Of a stretch of 52,887 nt of DNA, positions 42,167-51,012 are shown piece by piece; position 1 is the stretch's first letter, and each line of letters begins with the position of its first letter. Position numbers and translations under genes: made by a program. The stretch is taken from assembly GCA_002476495.1 (NCBI GenBank), contig DLKL01000003.1, positions 23,525-76,411 of the forward strand. The letters run 5' to 3'. Source of the stretch: Lachnospiraceae bacterium UBA7589 (GTDB lineage Bacteria; Bacillota; Clostridia; Lachnospirales; Lachnospiraceae). A model generated the notes under the pieces. The model saw only the letters and a list, made by a program, of their open reading frames with translations. It searched no databases and was not told the origin of the DNA.

Positions 42167-43558
42167 ATGGAACTTGTAGAAGTAAGAGATATATTCAGGA
42201 ATAAAGAAGAATATTATGATAAGGATGTAACAGTAGGTGGCTGGGTCAGAAGTAACAGAGATTCCAAAACCTTTGGTTTTATCGTGCTCAATGATGGAAC
42301 CTTTTTTGAACCTATCCAGGTGGTTTATCACGATAAAATGGATAATTTTGACAGAATAAGCAAGGTTAATGTGGGAACAGCCCTTATTGTTAAAGGAACT
42401 CTTGTGGCTACACCGGAGGCAAAGCAGCCTTTTGAGATTCAGGCTAAGGAGATTGAGGTCGAGGGAGAGTCTACTCCTGATTATCCGTTACAGAAAAAAC
42501 GTCACAGTCTGGAATATCTCCGTACTATACCACATCTTCGTGCAAGAACCAATACATTCCAGGCAGTGTTCCGTGTCCGTTCACTTATTGCATATGCTAT
42601 ACACAAATTTTTCCAGGAAAGGGATTTTGTATATGTGCATACCCCTATAATTACAGGCAGTGACTGTGAAGGCGCAGGTGAGATGTTCAGCGTAACCACA
42701 CTTGATGCAGCTAACCTGCCTATGACAGAGGACGGAAAGGTAGATTACAGGAAGGATTTCTTTGGAAAACCGACTAATCTTACAGTAAGTGGACAGTTAA
42801 ATGGCGAGACATATGCTATGGCATTTAGAAATATCTATACCTTCGGACCTACATTCCGGGCAGAAAATTCCAACACCACCCGTCATGCGGCGGAATTCTG
42901 GATGATTGAGCCTGAGATAGCATTTGCAGATCTAAGGGACGATATGATACTTGCAGAGAGTATGATAAAATATATTATAAGATATGTTCTTGAAAATGCC
43001 CCTGAGGAAATGCAATTCTTTAACAGCTTTGTAGATAAGGGTCTTATTGAAAGACTGCAGCATGTGTTAAACAGTGAATTTGGTCATGTAACCTATACAG
43101 AGGCAATCGAGCTTCTTGAGAAGCATAATGATAAATTTGAATACAAGGTGTTCTGGGGCTGTGATTTACAGACAGAGCATGAGAGGTATCTTACTGAAGA
43201 GATATATAAGCGTCCTGTATTTGTGACTGATTATCCAAAGGAGATTAAGGCATTTTACATGAAGCTTAACGAGGATGGAAAGACAGTTGCAGCCATGGAT
43301 TGTCTGGTGCCTGGAATAGGCGAGATTATCGGTGGAAGTCAGAGAGAGGACGATGTGGAAAAGCTTTCGGAGCGTATGAAGGAGCTTGGATTAAAGGAAG
43401 AGGATTATGATTTCTATCTTGATCTCAGAAGATATGGTTCGGCAAGGCATGCAGGCTTTGGACTTGGCTTTGAAAGATGCGTTATGTATCTGACAGGAAT
43501 GGGCAATATCAGAGACGTAATTCCGTTTCCAAGAACAGTAGGTACCTGCGAGCTCTAA
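42167..43558 (+). CDS. asnS: Asparaginyl-tRNA synthetase
   Basis: The 463-residue class II enzyme charges tRNA-Asn with asparagine. An OB-fold anticodon-binding domain (about 15-110, VGGWVRSNRDSK) precedes the catalytic core with FGPTFRAENSNTTRHAAEFWMIEPE (motif 2 region, given in parts at about residues 225-250) and the C-terminal GLGFERCVMYLTGM (motif 3). GAGGAG lies about 11 nt upstream of the ATG. It is 42 bp before asnA, so the two share a theme and perhaps a transcript. Confidence 0.96.
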   Translation: MELVEVRDIFRNKEEYYDKDVTVGGWVRSNRDSKTFGFIVLNDGTFFEPIQVVYHDKMDNFDRISKVNVGTALIVKGTLVATPEAKQPFEIQAKEIEVEGESTPDYPLQKKRHSLEYLRTIPHLRARTNTFQAVFRVRSLIAYAIHKFFQERDFVYVHTPIITGSDCEGAGEMFSVTTLDAANLPMTEDGKVDYRKDFFGKPTNLTVSGQLNGETYAMAFRNIYTFGPTFRAENSNTTRHAAEFWMIEPEIAFADLRDDMILAESMIKYIIRYVLENAPEEMQFFNSFVDKGLIERLQHVLNSEFGHVTYTEAIELLEKHNDKFEYKVFWGCDLQTEHERYLTEEIYKRPVFVTDYPKEIKAFYMKLNEDGKTVAAMDCLVPGIGEIIGGSQREDDVEKLSERMKELGLKEEDYDFYLDLRRYGSARHAGFGLGFERCVMYLTGMGNIRDVIPFPRTVGTCEL

Positions 43559-43600
43559 TTGAGCAGGAACAGCATAATAATTACTGAAAGGAGCTTGCAT

Positions 43601-44611
43601 ATGGGAAGCATATATATTCCTGAGGGTTATAAAAGCCCGCAGACAATAAAGGAAACAGAGATAGCAATAAAAGAGGTAAAGGATTATTTTGAAAGAGCTC
43701 TTGCTTCTGCACTTAATCTTACCAGGGTTTCGGCACCTCTTTTTGTAAAGCCGGAGACAGGATTAAATGACAATCTTAATGGTGTGGAAAGACCGGTTGC
43801 CTTCGATATAAAGGAGCAGAATGGTACAGTGGTTGAAATTGTCCACTCTCTTGCAAAGTGGAAGAGAATGGCTCTTGACAAATATGATTTTAAGCCGGGA
43901 GAAGGCTTATATACCGACATGAGTGCCATAAGAAGAGATGAGGATACCGACAATGTCCATTCAATATATGTAGACCAATGGGACTGGGAGAAAATTATTG
44001 AAAAGGATGACAGAAATCCAAATACCTTAAAAGAGACAGTATTTCGTATATATATGGCGATTAAGCAGACTGAATATTACATATGTGGAAGATATCATTT
44101 TATGGATCCGTTTCTTCCAAATGAGATATTTTTTATTACTACCCAGGAATTGGAGGATATGTATCCTGATAAGTCTCCGAAGGAGAGGGAAAACATAATA
44201 GCCAGAGAGAAGGGGGCAGTTTTCCTTATGGGCATAGGAGACAAGCTTAAGTCAGGAGAACCTCATGACGGCAGGGCTCCTGATTATGATGACTGGAGTC
44301 TTAACGGAGACATTCTTGTATATTATCCGGTTCTTGACACAGCACTTGAGCTTTCGTCAATGGGAATCAGGGTTGACGAGGTTTCTTTGAAGGAGCAGCT
44401 TAAGAAGGCAGGATGTGAGGAAAGAGCAGAGCTTCCTTTCCAGAAGGACATTCTTGATAGAAAGTTGCCATATACAATAGGTGGAGGAATTGGACAGTCA
44501 CGTATTTGTATGTTCTTTTTACAAAGAGCCCACATCGGAGAAGTCCAGTCATCAATCTGGCCTTTGGATGTACTTAAGAAGGCTGGGGAGCATGGAATAA
44601 ATATATTGTAA
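43601..44611 (+). CDS. asnA: Aspartate-ammonia ligase (asparagine synthetase A)
   Basis: AsnA makes asparagine from aspartate, ammonia and ATP and is related to class II aspartyl-tRNA synthetases. From ATG 43601, after AAAGGAG, the product has 336 residues. Conserved parts include VSAPLFVKPETGLNDNLNG, HSIYVDQWDWEK and GGGIGQSRICMFFL. Together with glnN and asnS upstream it forms an amide synthesis and use cluster. Confidence 0.96.
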   Translation: MGSIYIPEGYKSPQTIKETEIAIKEVKDYFERALASALNLTRVSAPLFVKPETGLNDNLNGVERPVAFDIKEQNGTVVEIVHSLAKWKRMALDKYDFKPGEGLYTDMSAIRRDEDTDNVHSIYVDQWDWEKIIEKDDRNPNTLKETVFRIYMAIKQTEYYICGRYHFMDPFLPNEIFFITTQELEDMYPDKSPKERENIIAREKGAVFLMGIGDKLKSGEPHDGRAPDYDDWSLNGDILVYYPVLDTALELSSMGIRVDEVSLKEQLKKAGCEERAELPFQKDILDRKLPYTIGGGIGQSRICMFFLQRAHIGEVQSSIWPLDVLKKAGEHGINIL

Positions 44612-44626
44612 TAAGCATATTTGCAG

Positions 44627-44664
44627 GGGAAATGATAATTATAACGTATTCATTTCCCTTTTTT
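44627..44664 (+). terminator. Terminator of asnA
   Basis: A 9-bp stem (44627-44635 with 44650-44658) with a 14-nt loop runs into six T, 15 bp after the stop codon and 17 bp before the next ATG. Confidence 0.85.
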
Positions 44665-44680
44665 AGGCAGAGGAATAGAT

Positions 44681-46006
44681 ATGGAACAGGATAATAATTT
44701 TTACGGTCAGGAAAAAATAGGAAGAATATTGCTTAAAATTGCACCGCCTGTAATGCTTGCCCAGCTTATTCAGGCACTTTATAACATCGTTGACAGCCTT
44801 TTTGTAGGAAAGTATTCGGAAACCGGGCTTACGGCATTGTCTATTATCTATCCAATCCAGCTTTTGATGATAGCCTTTGCAGTGGGAACCGGAGTGGGGA
44901 TTAATACGGGAATTGCGTTCAGGCTTGGAGTCAGGGAAGAAAAAAAGGCTGAGGAAACTGCCGGAATGGGGACAATTCTCGGAGTTGTTATGTGGCTGCT
45001 GTTTGCTGTCATATGCTATAGCATAATGCCGGCTTATGCAAGGATGTCCACTGATTCCACAGTGGTGGCAGAAGAGGTTATAGTTTACGGAAGGATAGTA
45101 TGCGTCTTTAGCTTTGGTTTGTTTCTTGAGAGCATATGGACAAAGGTTTTACAGGCATACGGAGATATGAAAACACCTATGTATGCCCAGATAATAGGAG
45201 CCATAACTAATATTATTCTTGATCCTATACTGATTTTCGGAATGTTCGGTATTCCGGAAATGGGAATAAAGGGTGCGGCAATTGCGACAGTTTTGGGTCA
45301 GATAATTGCAGCGTTGATTGTAATGAAAAAGGGGTTTAGAAAATCACCTTCCCCTTCAAGCTACAAGAGTGGGGTTTTGGAAATATACAAGCTGGGAATT
45401 CCTAATATACTTATGCAGTCGGCATATACATTTTACATTTTTGGACTGAACCTGATTCTTGCAGGCTTTTCGGATCAGGCGGTTACGGCACTGGGGTTAT
45501 ATTATAAGTGGCAGACCTTTTTCTTTATACCGCTTGGAGCCATGCAAACCTGTATTGTGCCGGTAATAAGCTACAATTATGGAGCCGGTAATATTTACAG
45601 ATGTAAAAAGACCCTGTTTATGGCCATTATCCTGGGAATGTGTCTTATGTTTGTAGGGACACTTTCCTTTGAAATAATACCATCTCAGCTTCTTGGAGTT
45701 TTTACGAAGGATGCAGAGGTGATTAATATAGGTGTAAGGGGATTAAGGATAATAGGTATGAGCTTCATTCCTATGGTTACATCCCTCATATATCCTGTGT
45801 TTTTTCAGGCAATCGCAAAGCCGCTTACCAGCTCAATGCTTACCATACTAAGGACTATGATTCTGTTTGTGCCTCTGGGGTATGTATTTTCCCGATTTGG
45901 ACTTGCATATTTCTGGCTTACCTTTCCTGTTACGGAAACTATAACCACTCTGGCAGGCTACGTTTTATACAGAAGGTTTGTAAAAAAATATCACACCGGA
46001 GTGTAA
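44681..46006 (+). CDS. MATE family efflux transporter
   Basis: The 441-residue product has about twelve hydrophobic segments in two similar halves, with the family start LLKIAPPVMLAQLIQALYNIVDSLFVG. MATE proteins export drugs or metabolites with Na+ or H+ antiport; the substrate cannot be read from sequence. It stands alone between a terminator and the degV promoter region. Confidence 0.92.
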   Translation: MEQDNNFYGQEKIGRILLKIAPPVMLAQLIQALYNIVDSLFVGKYSETGLTALSIIYPIQLLMIAFAVGTGVGINTGIAFRLGVREEKKAEETAGMGTILGVVMWLLFAVICYSIMPAYARMSTDSTVVAEEVIVYGRIVCVFSFGLFLESIWTKVLQAYGDMKTPMYAQIIGAITNIILDPILIFGMFGIPEMGIKGAAIATVLGQIIAALIVMKKGFRKSPSPSSYKSGVLEIYKLGIPNILMQSAYTFYIFGLNLILAGFSDQAVTALGLYYKWQTFFFIPLGAMQTCIVPVISYNYGAGNIYRCKKTLFMAIILGMCLMFVGTLSFEIIPSQLLGVFTKDAEVINIGVRGLRIIGMSFIPMVTSLIYPVFFQAIAKPLTSSMLTILRTMILFVPLGYVFSRFGLAYFWLTFPVTETITTLAGYVLYRRFVKKYHTGV

Positions 46007-46057
46007 AGGGATATTTTAACTTATATTGCACATAATAAGTTAATGCCGGGCAGCATA

Positions 46058-46086
46058 TTGACATTTGGTTTGGCAATTGATAACAT
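46058..46086 (+). promoter_or_regulatory. Upstream promoter of the DegV gene
   Basis: TTGACA (46058-46063) and TAACAT (46081-46086) with a 17-bp spacer. It is followed 49 bp later by a promoter with identical hexamers and spacing. Confidence 0.65.
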
Positions 46087-46106
46087 AAGTGATTTTGAAT
46101 AACTTC

Positions 46107-46135
46107 TTGACATAATGAACAAAAACATATAACAT
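46107..46135 (+). promoter_or_regulatory. Downstream promoter of the DegV gene
   Basis: TTGACA (46107-46112) and TAACAT (46130-46135) with a 17-bp spacer. The expected start near 46142 leaves a leader of about 46 nt. Confidence 0.7.
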
Positions 46136-46187
46136 AGTAATGAAAACTACATTGATAGTATAGATTATTGTGAAAGAGGTATTCGAA

Positions 46188-47078
46188 ATGAGTGATTATA
46201 TTATAAGTGCCTGTTCAACAGCCGATTTAACAAAAGAACAGTTTGACAAATACAATATAAAGTATATATATTTTCATTACAGCCTTGACGGGGTTGTTTA
46301 TCCCGATGATTTAGGACAGACTATGAGCTTTGATGAATTTTACGGGAAGATGGCAGAAGGAGCAATGACAGCAACCTCTCAGGTTAACCCGGAGGAATTT
46401 ATAGAATTTTTTACACCGTTTCTTGAGGAAGGCAAGGACATTTTACATTGTACCCTTTCTTCGGGAATATCGGGAGTATATAATTCTGCTCTTGTTGCCA
46501 GGGATGAGCTTAAAGCCAGATATCCGGAAAGAAAGATTATTGTTATAGATTCCCTCTGTGCAGCCACAGGATACGGTATGCTTATGGCTGAGGCTTCCGA
46601 AAGGCGGGATGAGGGTATGGATATTGACCGGCTTGCACAGTGGATTACTGATGCAAGACACAGACTTGAGCATTGGCTGTATGTATCGGATCTTAAGTAT
46701 CTTGTAAGAGGAGGCAGGTTATCAAAAACCTCAGGCTTTCTGGGTAATATGCTTAATATATGTCCGATAATAAGTGTCAATGACGAGGGAAAGCTGGCAT
46801 CAAGGGAAAAGGTAAGAGGAAAGAAGAAGGCAGCTAAGCGTCTTGTGGAGAAAATGGCTGAGCTGGCAGATGGAGGAGTTAATTATTCAGGCAGGTGCTG
46901 GATGTCTATGTCAGCCAGTCCGGAGGATGCAAAATATGTAAGAGAGCTGCTTAAGGAAACATTTCCTAACATTCAGGGAGATATTATAATAAATAGTATT
47001 GGGACAGTTATTGGCAGTCATACGGGCCCCGGTACCGTTGTAGTGTTTTTCTGGGGAAAGGATGGCAGATCTCACTAA
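46188..47078 (+). CDS. DegV family fatty-acid-binding protein
   Basis: DegV proteins bind a fatty acid; FakB members of the family present it to the kinase FakA in Firmicutes. The 296-residue product has the N-terminal domain (ISACSTADLTKEQF, TSQVNPEEF) and LSSGISGVYNSA as in the family. ATG 46188 follows GAAAGAGG; an upstream in-frame start at 46170 lies before that site. No FakA gene is seen in the window. Confidence 0.92.
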   Translation: MSDYIISACSTADLTKEQFDKYNIKYIYFHYSLDGVVYPDDLGQTMSFDEFYGKMAEGAMTATSQVNPEEFIEFFTPFLEEGKDILHCTLSSGISGVYNSALVARDELKARYPERKIIVIDSLCAATGYGMLMAEASERRDEGMDIDRLAQWITDARHRLEHWLYVSDLKYLVRGGRLSKTSGFLGNMLNICPIISVNDEGKLASREKVRGKKKAAKRLVEKMAELADGGVNYSGRCWMSMSASPEDAKYVRELLKETFPNIQGDIIINSIGTVIGSHTGPGTVVVFFWGKDGRSH

Positions 47079-47104
47079 TATAAATAACAGAAAGGGAGAT
47101 AGCT

Positions 47105-47410
47105 ATGAAGATTATAGAATTAACTGCAGATAATTTTGAGGAAGAGGTACTAAACAGTAAAGTGCCGGTTCTGGTTGATTTTTGGGCAGAATGGTGTATG
47201 CCGTGTCGTATGATGGCGCCGATTGTGGATGATATATCAGAAGAAAGAGATGACATAAAGGTGGGAAAGGTTAATATTGACCTGCAGGGTGAGCTTGCCA
47301 TGAAATATAAGGTTATGAGCATACCAACCTTTATTGTCTTTGAAAATGGAAAAGCTGTTGATAAAAAAGTGGGCGCTGTATCAAAGGATGAAATTGAGGA
47401 AATGATATAG
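47105..47410 (+). CDS. trxA: Thioredoxin
   Basis: The 101-residue product reduces disulfides in the cytoplasm. The active site is WCMPC (Cys31, Cys34), with Met in place of the usual Gly between them. The cis-Pro loop is in MSIPTFIVFENGK. Length is normal. No thioredoxin reductase gene is nearby. It is 26 bp after the DegV gene, perhaps in one transcript. Confidence 0.95.
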   Translation: MKIIELTADNFEEEVLNSKVPVLVDFWAEWCMPCRMMAPIVDDISEERDDIKVGKVNIDLQGELAMKYKVMSIPTFIVFENGKAVDKKVGAVSKDEIEEMI

Positions 47411-47445
47411 CATATTTTCCACCCAAAAATGGATTATGACCTGTG

Positions 47446-47487
47446 ACAGCAGTATGTGCCGGATTTGTACATACTGCTGTTATTTTT
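47446..47487 (+). terminator. Terminator of trxA
   Basis: A perfect 12-bp stem (47446-47457 with 47469-47480) with an 11-nt loop is followed by TATTTTT. Confidence 0.9.
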
Positions 47488-47490
47488 AGT

Positions 47491-47519
47491 TTGACACAAG
47501 GTTTGCCTTCGTATAGTAT
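47491..47519 (+). promoter_or_regulatory. Promoter of the CmpB-like permease gene
   Basis: TTGACA (47491-47496) and TAGTAT (47514-47519) are 17 bp apart; TATAGT at 47512-47517 is an alternative -10 with a 15-bp spacer. It begins right after the trxA terminator. Confidence 0.65.
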
Positions 47520-47553
47520 ATGAATATAAATATTCACAAAGGAAGGCAGTTTG

Positions 47554-48372
47554 ATGTACAATTATTCTTTTTTTCAATGGGTAGCTTTTTTTTGTATATA
47601 CTGTTTTATAGGCTGGCTGTTTGAAAGCATATATGTGTCAATTGAATATAGAAAGTGGGTAAACAGGGGCTTCCTGAATGGTCCCTTTTTGCCTATTTAT
47701 GGTTTTGGAGCAATAATAATGCTGTTTTGCTCCCTTCCGGTAAGGAAAAGTACTATTCTCGTATTCTTTTTTGGAATGGCAGGGGCAACTGCCCTGGAAT
47801 ATTTCACAGGATATGTCATGGAAAAAATATTTCATGTCAAATACTGGGACTACAGCTATGAACCCTTCAATATAAATGGATATATTTGTCTTGGATGTTC
47901 GATTATGTGGGGTTTTTTGTCCGTTGTGCTGGTTAAAATAATTCACACTCCGGTGGAAAATCTTATACTTGGAATCAACAGTAAGGTTCTAATCATATTG
48001 GATATTTTGTTTGCCGCAGGCTTTGTCAGTGACTTGATTATGTCTGCCAGAGAGGCCTTTGATCTCAGAAGGATTATTGATGAAAAGATTCTTCAGAACG
48101 AGAAGGTGCTTCGCCTGCAAAAGCGGGTTGATGTGCTTATGGCTTTTATTAATGATGATAAGGAGAAGCTTCAGGAGAAGCTGGAAAGCAGTAAGGCCGA
48201 GCTTGAGAGGATTAAGCTTGAGCTTACCGGGGCCCGTGAAAAATATATTGACAGAATTGAAAAGTACAAAAAGAATGCAAACAGGGTTATCAAAAGAAAC
48301 CCGGGTTCAACCTCAGGAAAACACAGGGTGGAATTTAACGAGATAAGAGAGTGGCTCTCTAAAAAACAGTAA
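47554..48372 (+). CDS. Putative ABC transporter permease (CmpB-like) membrane protein
   Basis: The 272-residue product has five or so hydrophobic segments in the first 165 residues (CIYCFIGWLFESIYVSIEYRK and GFLNGPFLPIYGFGA are typical of the Clostridia family annotated as CmpB-like permease), then a long charged coiled coil (about 180-245). The name is historical; transport has not been shown to my knowledge. ATG 47554 follows AAAGGAAGG. It precedes the ECF block by 55 bp but has its own promoter. Confidence 0.8.
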   Translation: MYNYSFFQWVAFFCIYCFIGWLFESIYVSIEYRKWVNRGFLNGPFLPIYGFGAIIMLFCSLPVRKSTILVFFFGMAGATALEYFTGYVMEKIFHVKYWDYSYEPFNINGYICLGCSIMWGFLSVVLVKIIHTPVENLILGINSKVLIILDILFAAGFVSDLIMSAREAFDLRRIIDEKILQNEKVLRLQKRVDVLMAFINDDKEKLQEKLESSKAELERIKLELTGAREKYIDRIEKYKKNANRVIKRNPGSTSGKHRVEFNEIREWLSKKQ

Positions 48373-48427
48373 TGTGCACTGAAATGTGATTTTTGCTGCC
48401 AGTACGCTGACAAATGGAGACATATAG

Positions 48428-50209
48428 ATGATTAAAATCAGTAATCTTACATTTGAATATTTTGACCGGGATGAGGAAGGCAATCTCACTGATATGATAA
48501 ATGCCATCAGGGGGATTAACCTTGAGGCAGGGAAAGGTGAATTCATTGGAATAATGGGCAGGAATGGCTCCGGGAAAAGTACTCTTGCAAGAATTCTCAA
48601 CGGTCTGCTTATTCCTGTAGAAGGAACAATAATAATTAATAACATGAATGCCATGGACAGGGATAACCGGCTTTCTATACGGAAAAGTGCAGGTATGGTT
48701 TTTCAAAATCCCGATGACCAGATTATAGGAAGCATTGTTTCCGAGGATGTTGCATTTGGAGCAGAAAATATAGGTGTGCCTGAAAAGCAGCTTTGGAAGA
48801 GGGTTATGGAGGCTATATCCCGGGTTGGACTTGCCAACGGGGAGGATTTGGCGGAAAAGGTTTCAAAAAAACCGATTAATTCCTTAAGCGGAGGAGAAAA
48901 GCAAAAGGTTGCAATAGCAGGCGTTCTGGCCATGAAGCCTGAATGTATTGTGCTTGATGAGGCCACAAGTATGCTTGATCCAAAATCAAGATGGGAAATA
49001 ATTACTCTTATGAAAAGGCTTGCAAGCGAATTTGGGATTACAGTTATAATGATTACCCATATGATGGATGAGCTTTTGCAGGCAGACAAAATACTTGTCA
49101 TGGACAAGGGAAAGATAGTTATGGCAGGAAGACGGGAGGCAATTTTTTCCGGTAGGGAAAAGCTTCTGGAATGTGGACTGGATGTACCGGAGGTTATAAA
49201 ATTACGGGATGAACTGTATGAAGACAGAATTATAGATAGAAAGGATATATTCACCGTAGATCAGATTATTTCCTCAATAAAGCTAAAATTTCCTATGGCA
49301 TTTGAAAAGAATACAGACATGCCTGTAGCAGAAAAAAATGTCAGAAAGCTTAATCCCGGAAATGCGATATTACTCAACAAAGCAACCTTTTCCTACGGAA
49401 GGAAAAAAATAATAAAAAATATTTCTCTGCAGATAAAAAAAGGAGAATATGTATCCATAATAGGTCCTACAGGCTCAGGAAAATCAACTTTATTGCAAGT
49501 CATGTCCGGCCTTTTAAAATGCAACCGGGAAATGGTCTATGTGGATGGGCTGGATATTAATGACCGTTCAACGGATATACTAAGTATCAGACGTAAAATA
49601 GGCTATGTATTTCAATATCCGGAGAAACAGCTTTTTGCAAAAAATGTCTACGAGGATGTGGTTTTTGGCCCAAGAAACATGGGAATAAGCGAGGTGGAGG
49701 CTGAGAAAAGGGCCTACGAGTGCATTGAGCTTGTAGGATTGTCTCAGGATGTGTATGATATGCCGATAAAGAAACTATCGGGAGGGCAGAAAAGAAGGGT
49801 AGCACTGGCAGGAGTGCTCGCCATGAAGCCGGAGTATCTTATATTGGATGAGCCTGTTGCCGGACTTGATCCCGTGGGAAAGCAGGAAATGCTTGATATA
49901 ATCGGGATCCTTCATCGGGAGAGCAATATAACCATAGTGTGCGTAAGCCATGATATAGAAAGCGTTGCGGCCTACAGTGACAGGGTTATTGCCCTTGAGG
50001 GAGGAAAGGTTGTAGTTGATGATACTTCTGCCAATGCATTTTACAGAATGTGGAACGCAGACAGAGATAATGCAAGTATGCTTCCTGTGATTATGCAGGT
50101 GCTTACAGGACTTAGAAAAGAAGGTTTGCCGGTGGATTGCATTACAAAGGACAGAAAGAAAGGAATTGATAATATAAAATCTGCCCTTGGACGGCATTAC
50201 AGAGGTTAA
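48428..50209 (+). CDS. ecfA: ECF transporter ATPase, EcfA1-EcfA2 fusion
   Basis: The 593-residue product contains both ATPases of the general ECF module in one chain. The first domain has Walker A GRNGSGKST (44-52), Q-loop VFQNPDDQI and LSGGEKQ; the second has GPTGSGKST (about 345-353), VFQYPEKQLF and LSGGQKRR. In most Firmicutes ecfA1 and ecfA2 are separate adjacent genes. The order ecfA-ecfT-truA-rplM-rpsI identifies it as the shared module used by several S subunits, distinct from the B12 system upstream. Confidence 0.95.
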   Translation: MIKISNLTFEYFDRDEEGNLTDMINAIRGINLEAGKGEFIGIMGRNGSGKSTLARILNGLLIPVEGTIIINNMNAMDRDNRLSIRKSAGMVFQNPDDQIIGSIVSEDVAFGAENIGVPEKQLWKRVMEAISRVGLANGEDLAEKVSKKPINSLSGGEKQKVAIAGVLAMKPECIVLDEATSMLDPKSRWEIITLMKRLASEFGITVIMITHMMDELLQADKILVMDKGKIVMAGRREAIFSGREKLLECGLDVPEVIKLRDELYEDRIIDRKDIFTVDQIISSIKLKFPMAFEKNTDMPVAEKNVRKLNPGNAILLNKATFSYGRKKIIKNISLQIKKGEYVSIIGPTGSGKSTLLQVMSGLLKCNREMVYVDGLDINDRSTDILSIRRKIGYVFQYPEKQLFAKNVYEDVVFGPRNMGISEVEAEKRAYECIELVGLSQDVYDMPIKKLSGGQKRRVALAGVLAMKPEYLILDEPVAGLDPVGKQEMLDIIGILHRESNITIVCVSHDIESVAAYSDRVIALEGGKVVVDDTSANAFYRMWNADRDNASMLPVIMQVLTGLRKEGLPVDCITKDRKKGIDNIKSALGRHYRG

Positions 50210-50213
50210 TAGA

Positions 50214-50993
50214 ATGTTAAGAGATGTCACAGTGGGGCAGTATTACAGCAAAGATTCGCCTGTTCACGGTCTTGACCCCAGAGTTAAAATAAGATTTACA
50301 ATAATATACATATTGTTAATATTATTGGATAGAAATGTTCCTCTTTTTGTGGGAATGACACTTGTATTTCTGGGAGAACTGGCACTTAGCAAAGTTCCGT
50401 TAAGATACATGGTTAAAGGAAGCAAAGGGATTTTCCTTTTTGTGATTATATGCTCGGCTATAAGCATATTTACAACCCCGGGAACTACCCTGGGAAAAAT
50501 CCTCGGTTTAACTATAACAAAAGAGGGAATAATTAAATTCGGTTTTCTAGTATGGAGAATGATGCTCATAATATTTGTATCATCATTGATTATGTATACC
50601 ACAACGCCTACCCGGCTGACGGACGGGCTGGAAAAGTGCTTCCATCTGAGTGGCTCTGTGGCTATGAGCATAACTATAGGTTTAAGGTTTATATCTGTCC
50701 TGTTTGAAGAGCTGGACAGAATTATGAAGGCCCAGGAATCCCGGGGAGCCTGCTTTGGAAAGGGAAACCCCATAAAAAGGCTTAAGACTATGAAAACAGT
50801 TATAGTACCACTGTTTTCCAATTCAATTGAGCGGGCCGAAAATCTGGGAGAGGCTATGGATGCGAGGTGCTATACCGGAGGAAAAGACAGAACAAAGCTT
50901 ATGCCTCTGAGATATAGACAAGAGGATATAATAGCATATGTGATTCTGATCTTTATTACGGTGGGTGGAATATACCTTGCTATAAAATTCTAG
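50214..50993 (+). CDS. ecfT: ECF transporter T subunit, general module
   Basis: The 259-residue membrane protein couples EcfA ATP hydrolysis to exchangeable S subunits. It has about five hydrophobic segments and the start GQYYSKDSPVHGLDPRVK usual for the family. Coupling motifs are at KAQESRGACFG and EAMDARCYTGG. ATG 50214 lies 4 bp after the ecfA stop; an upstream in-frame start would overlap ecfA and lacks family residues. Confidence 0.95.
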   Translation: MLRDVTVGQYYSKDSPVHGLDPRVKIRFTIIYILLILLDRNVPLFVGMTLVFLGELALSKVPLRYMVKGSKGIFLFVIICSAISIFTTPGTTLGKILGLTITKEGIIKFGFLVWRMMLIIFVSSLIMYTTTPTRLTDGLEKCFHLSGSVAMSITIGLRFISVLFEELDRIMKAQESRGACFGKGNPIKRLKTMKTVIVPLFSNSIERAENLGEAMDARCYTGGKDRTKLMPLRYRQEDIIAYVILIFITVGGIYLAIKF

Positions 50994-51012
50994 ACTGATA
51001 CAGGAGTAAGAT

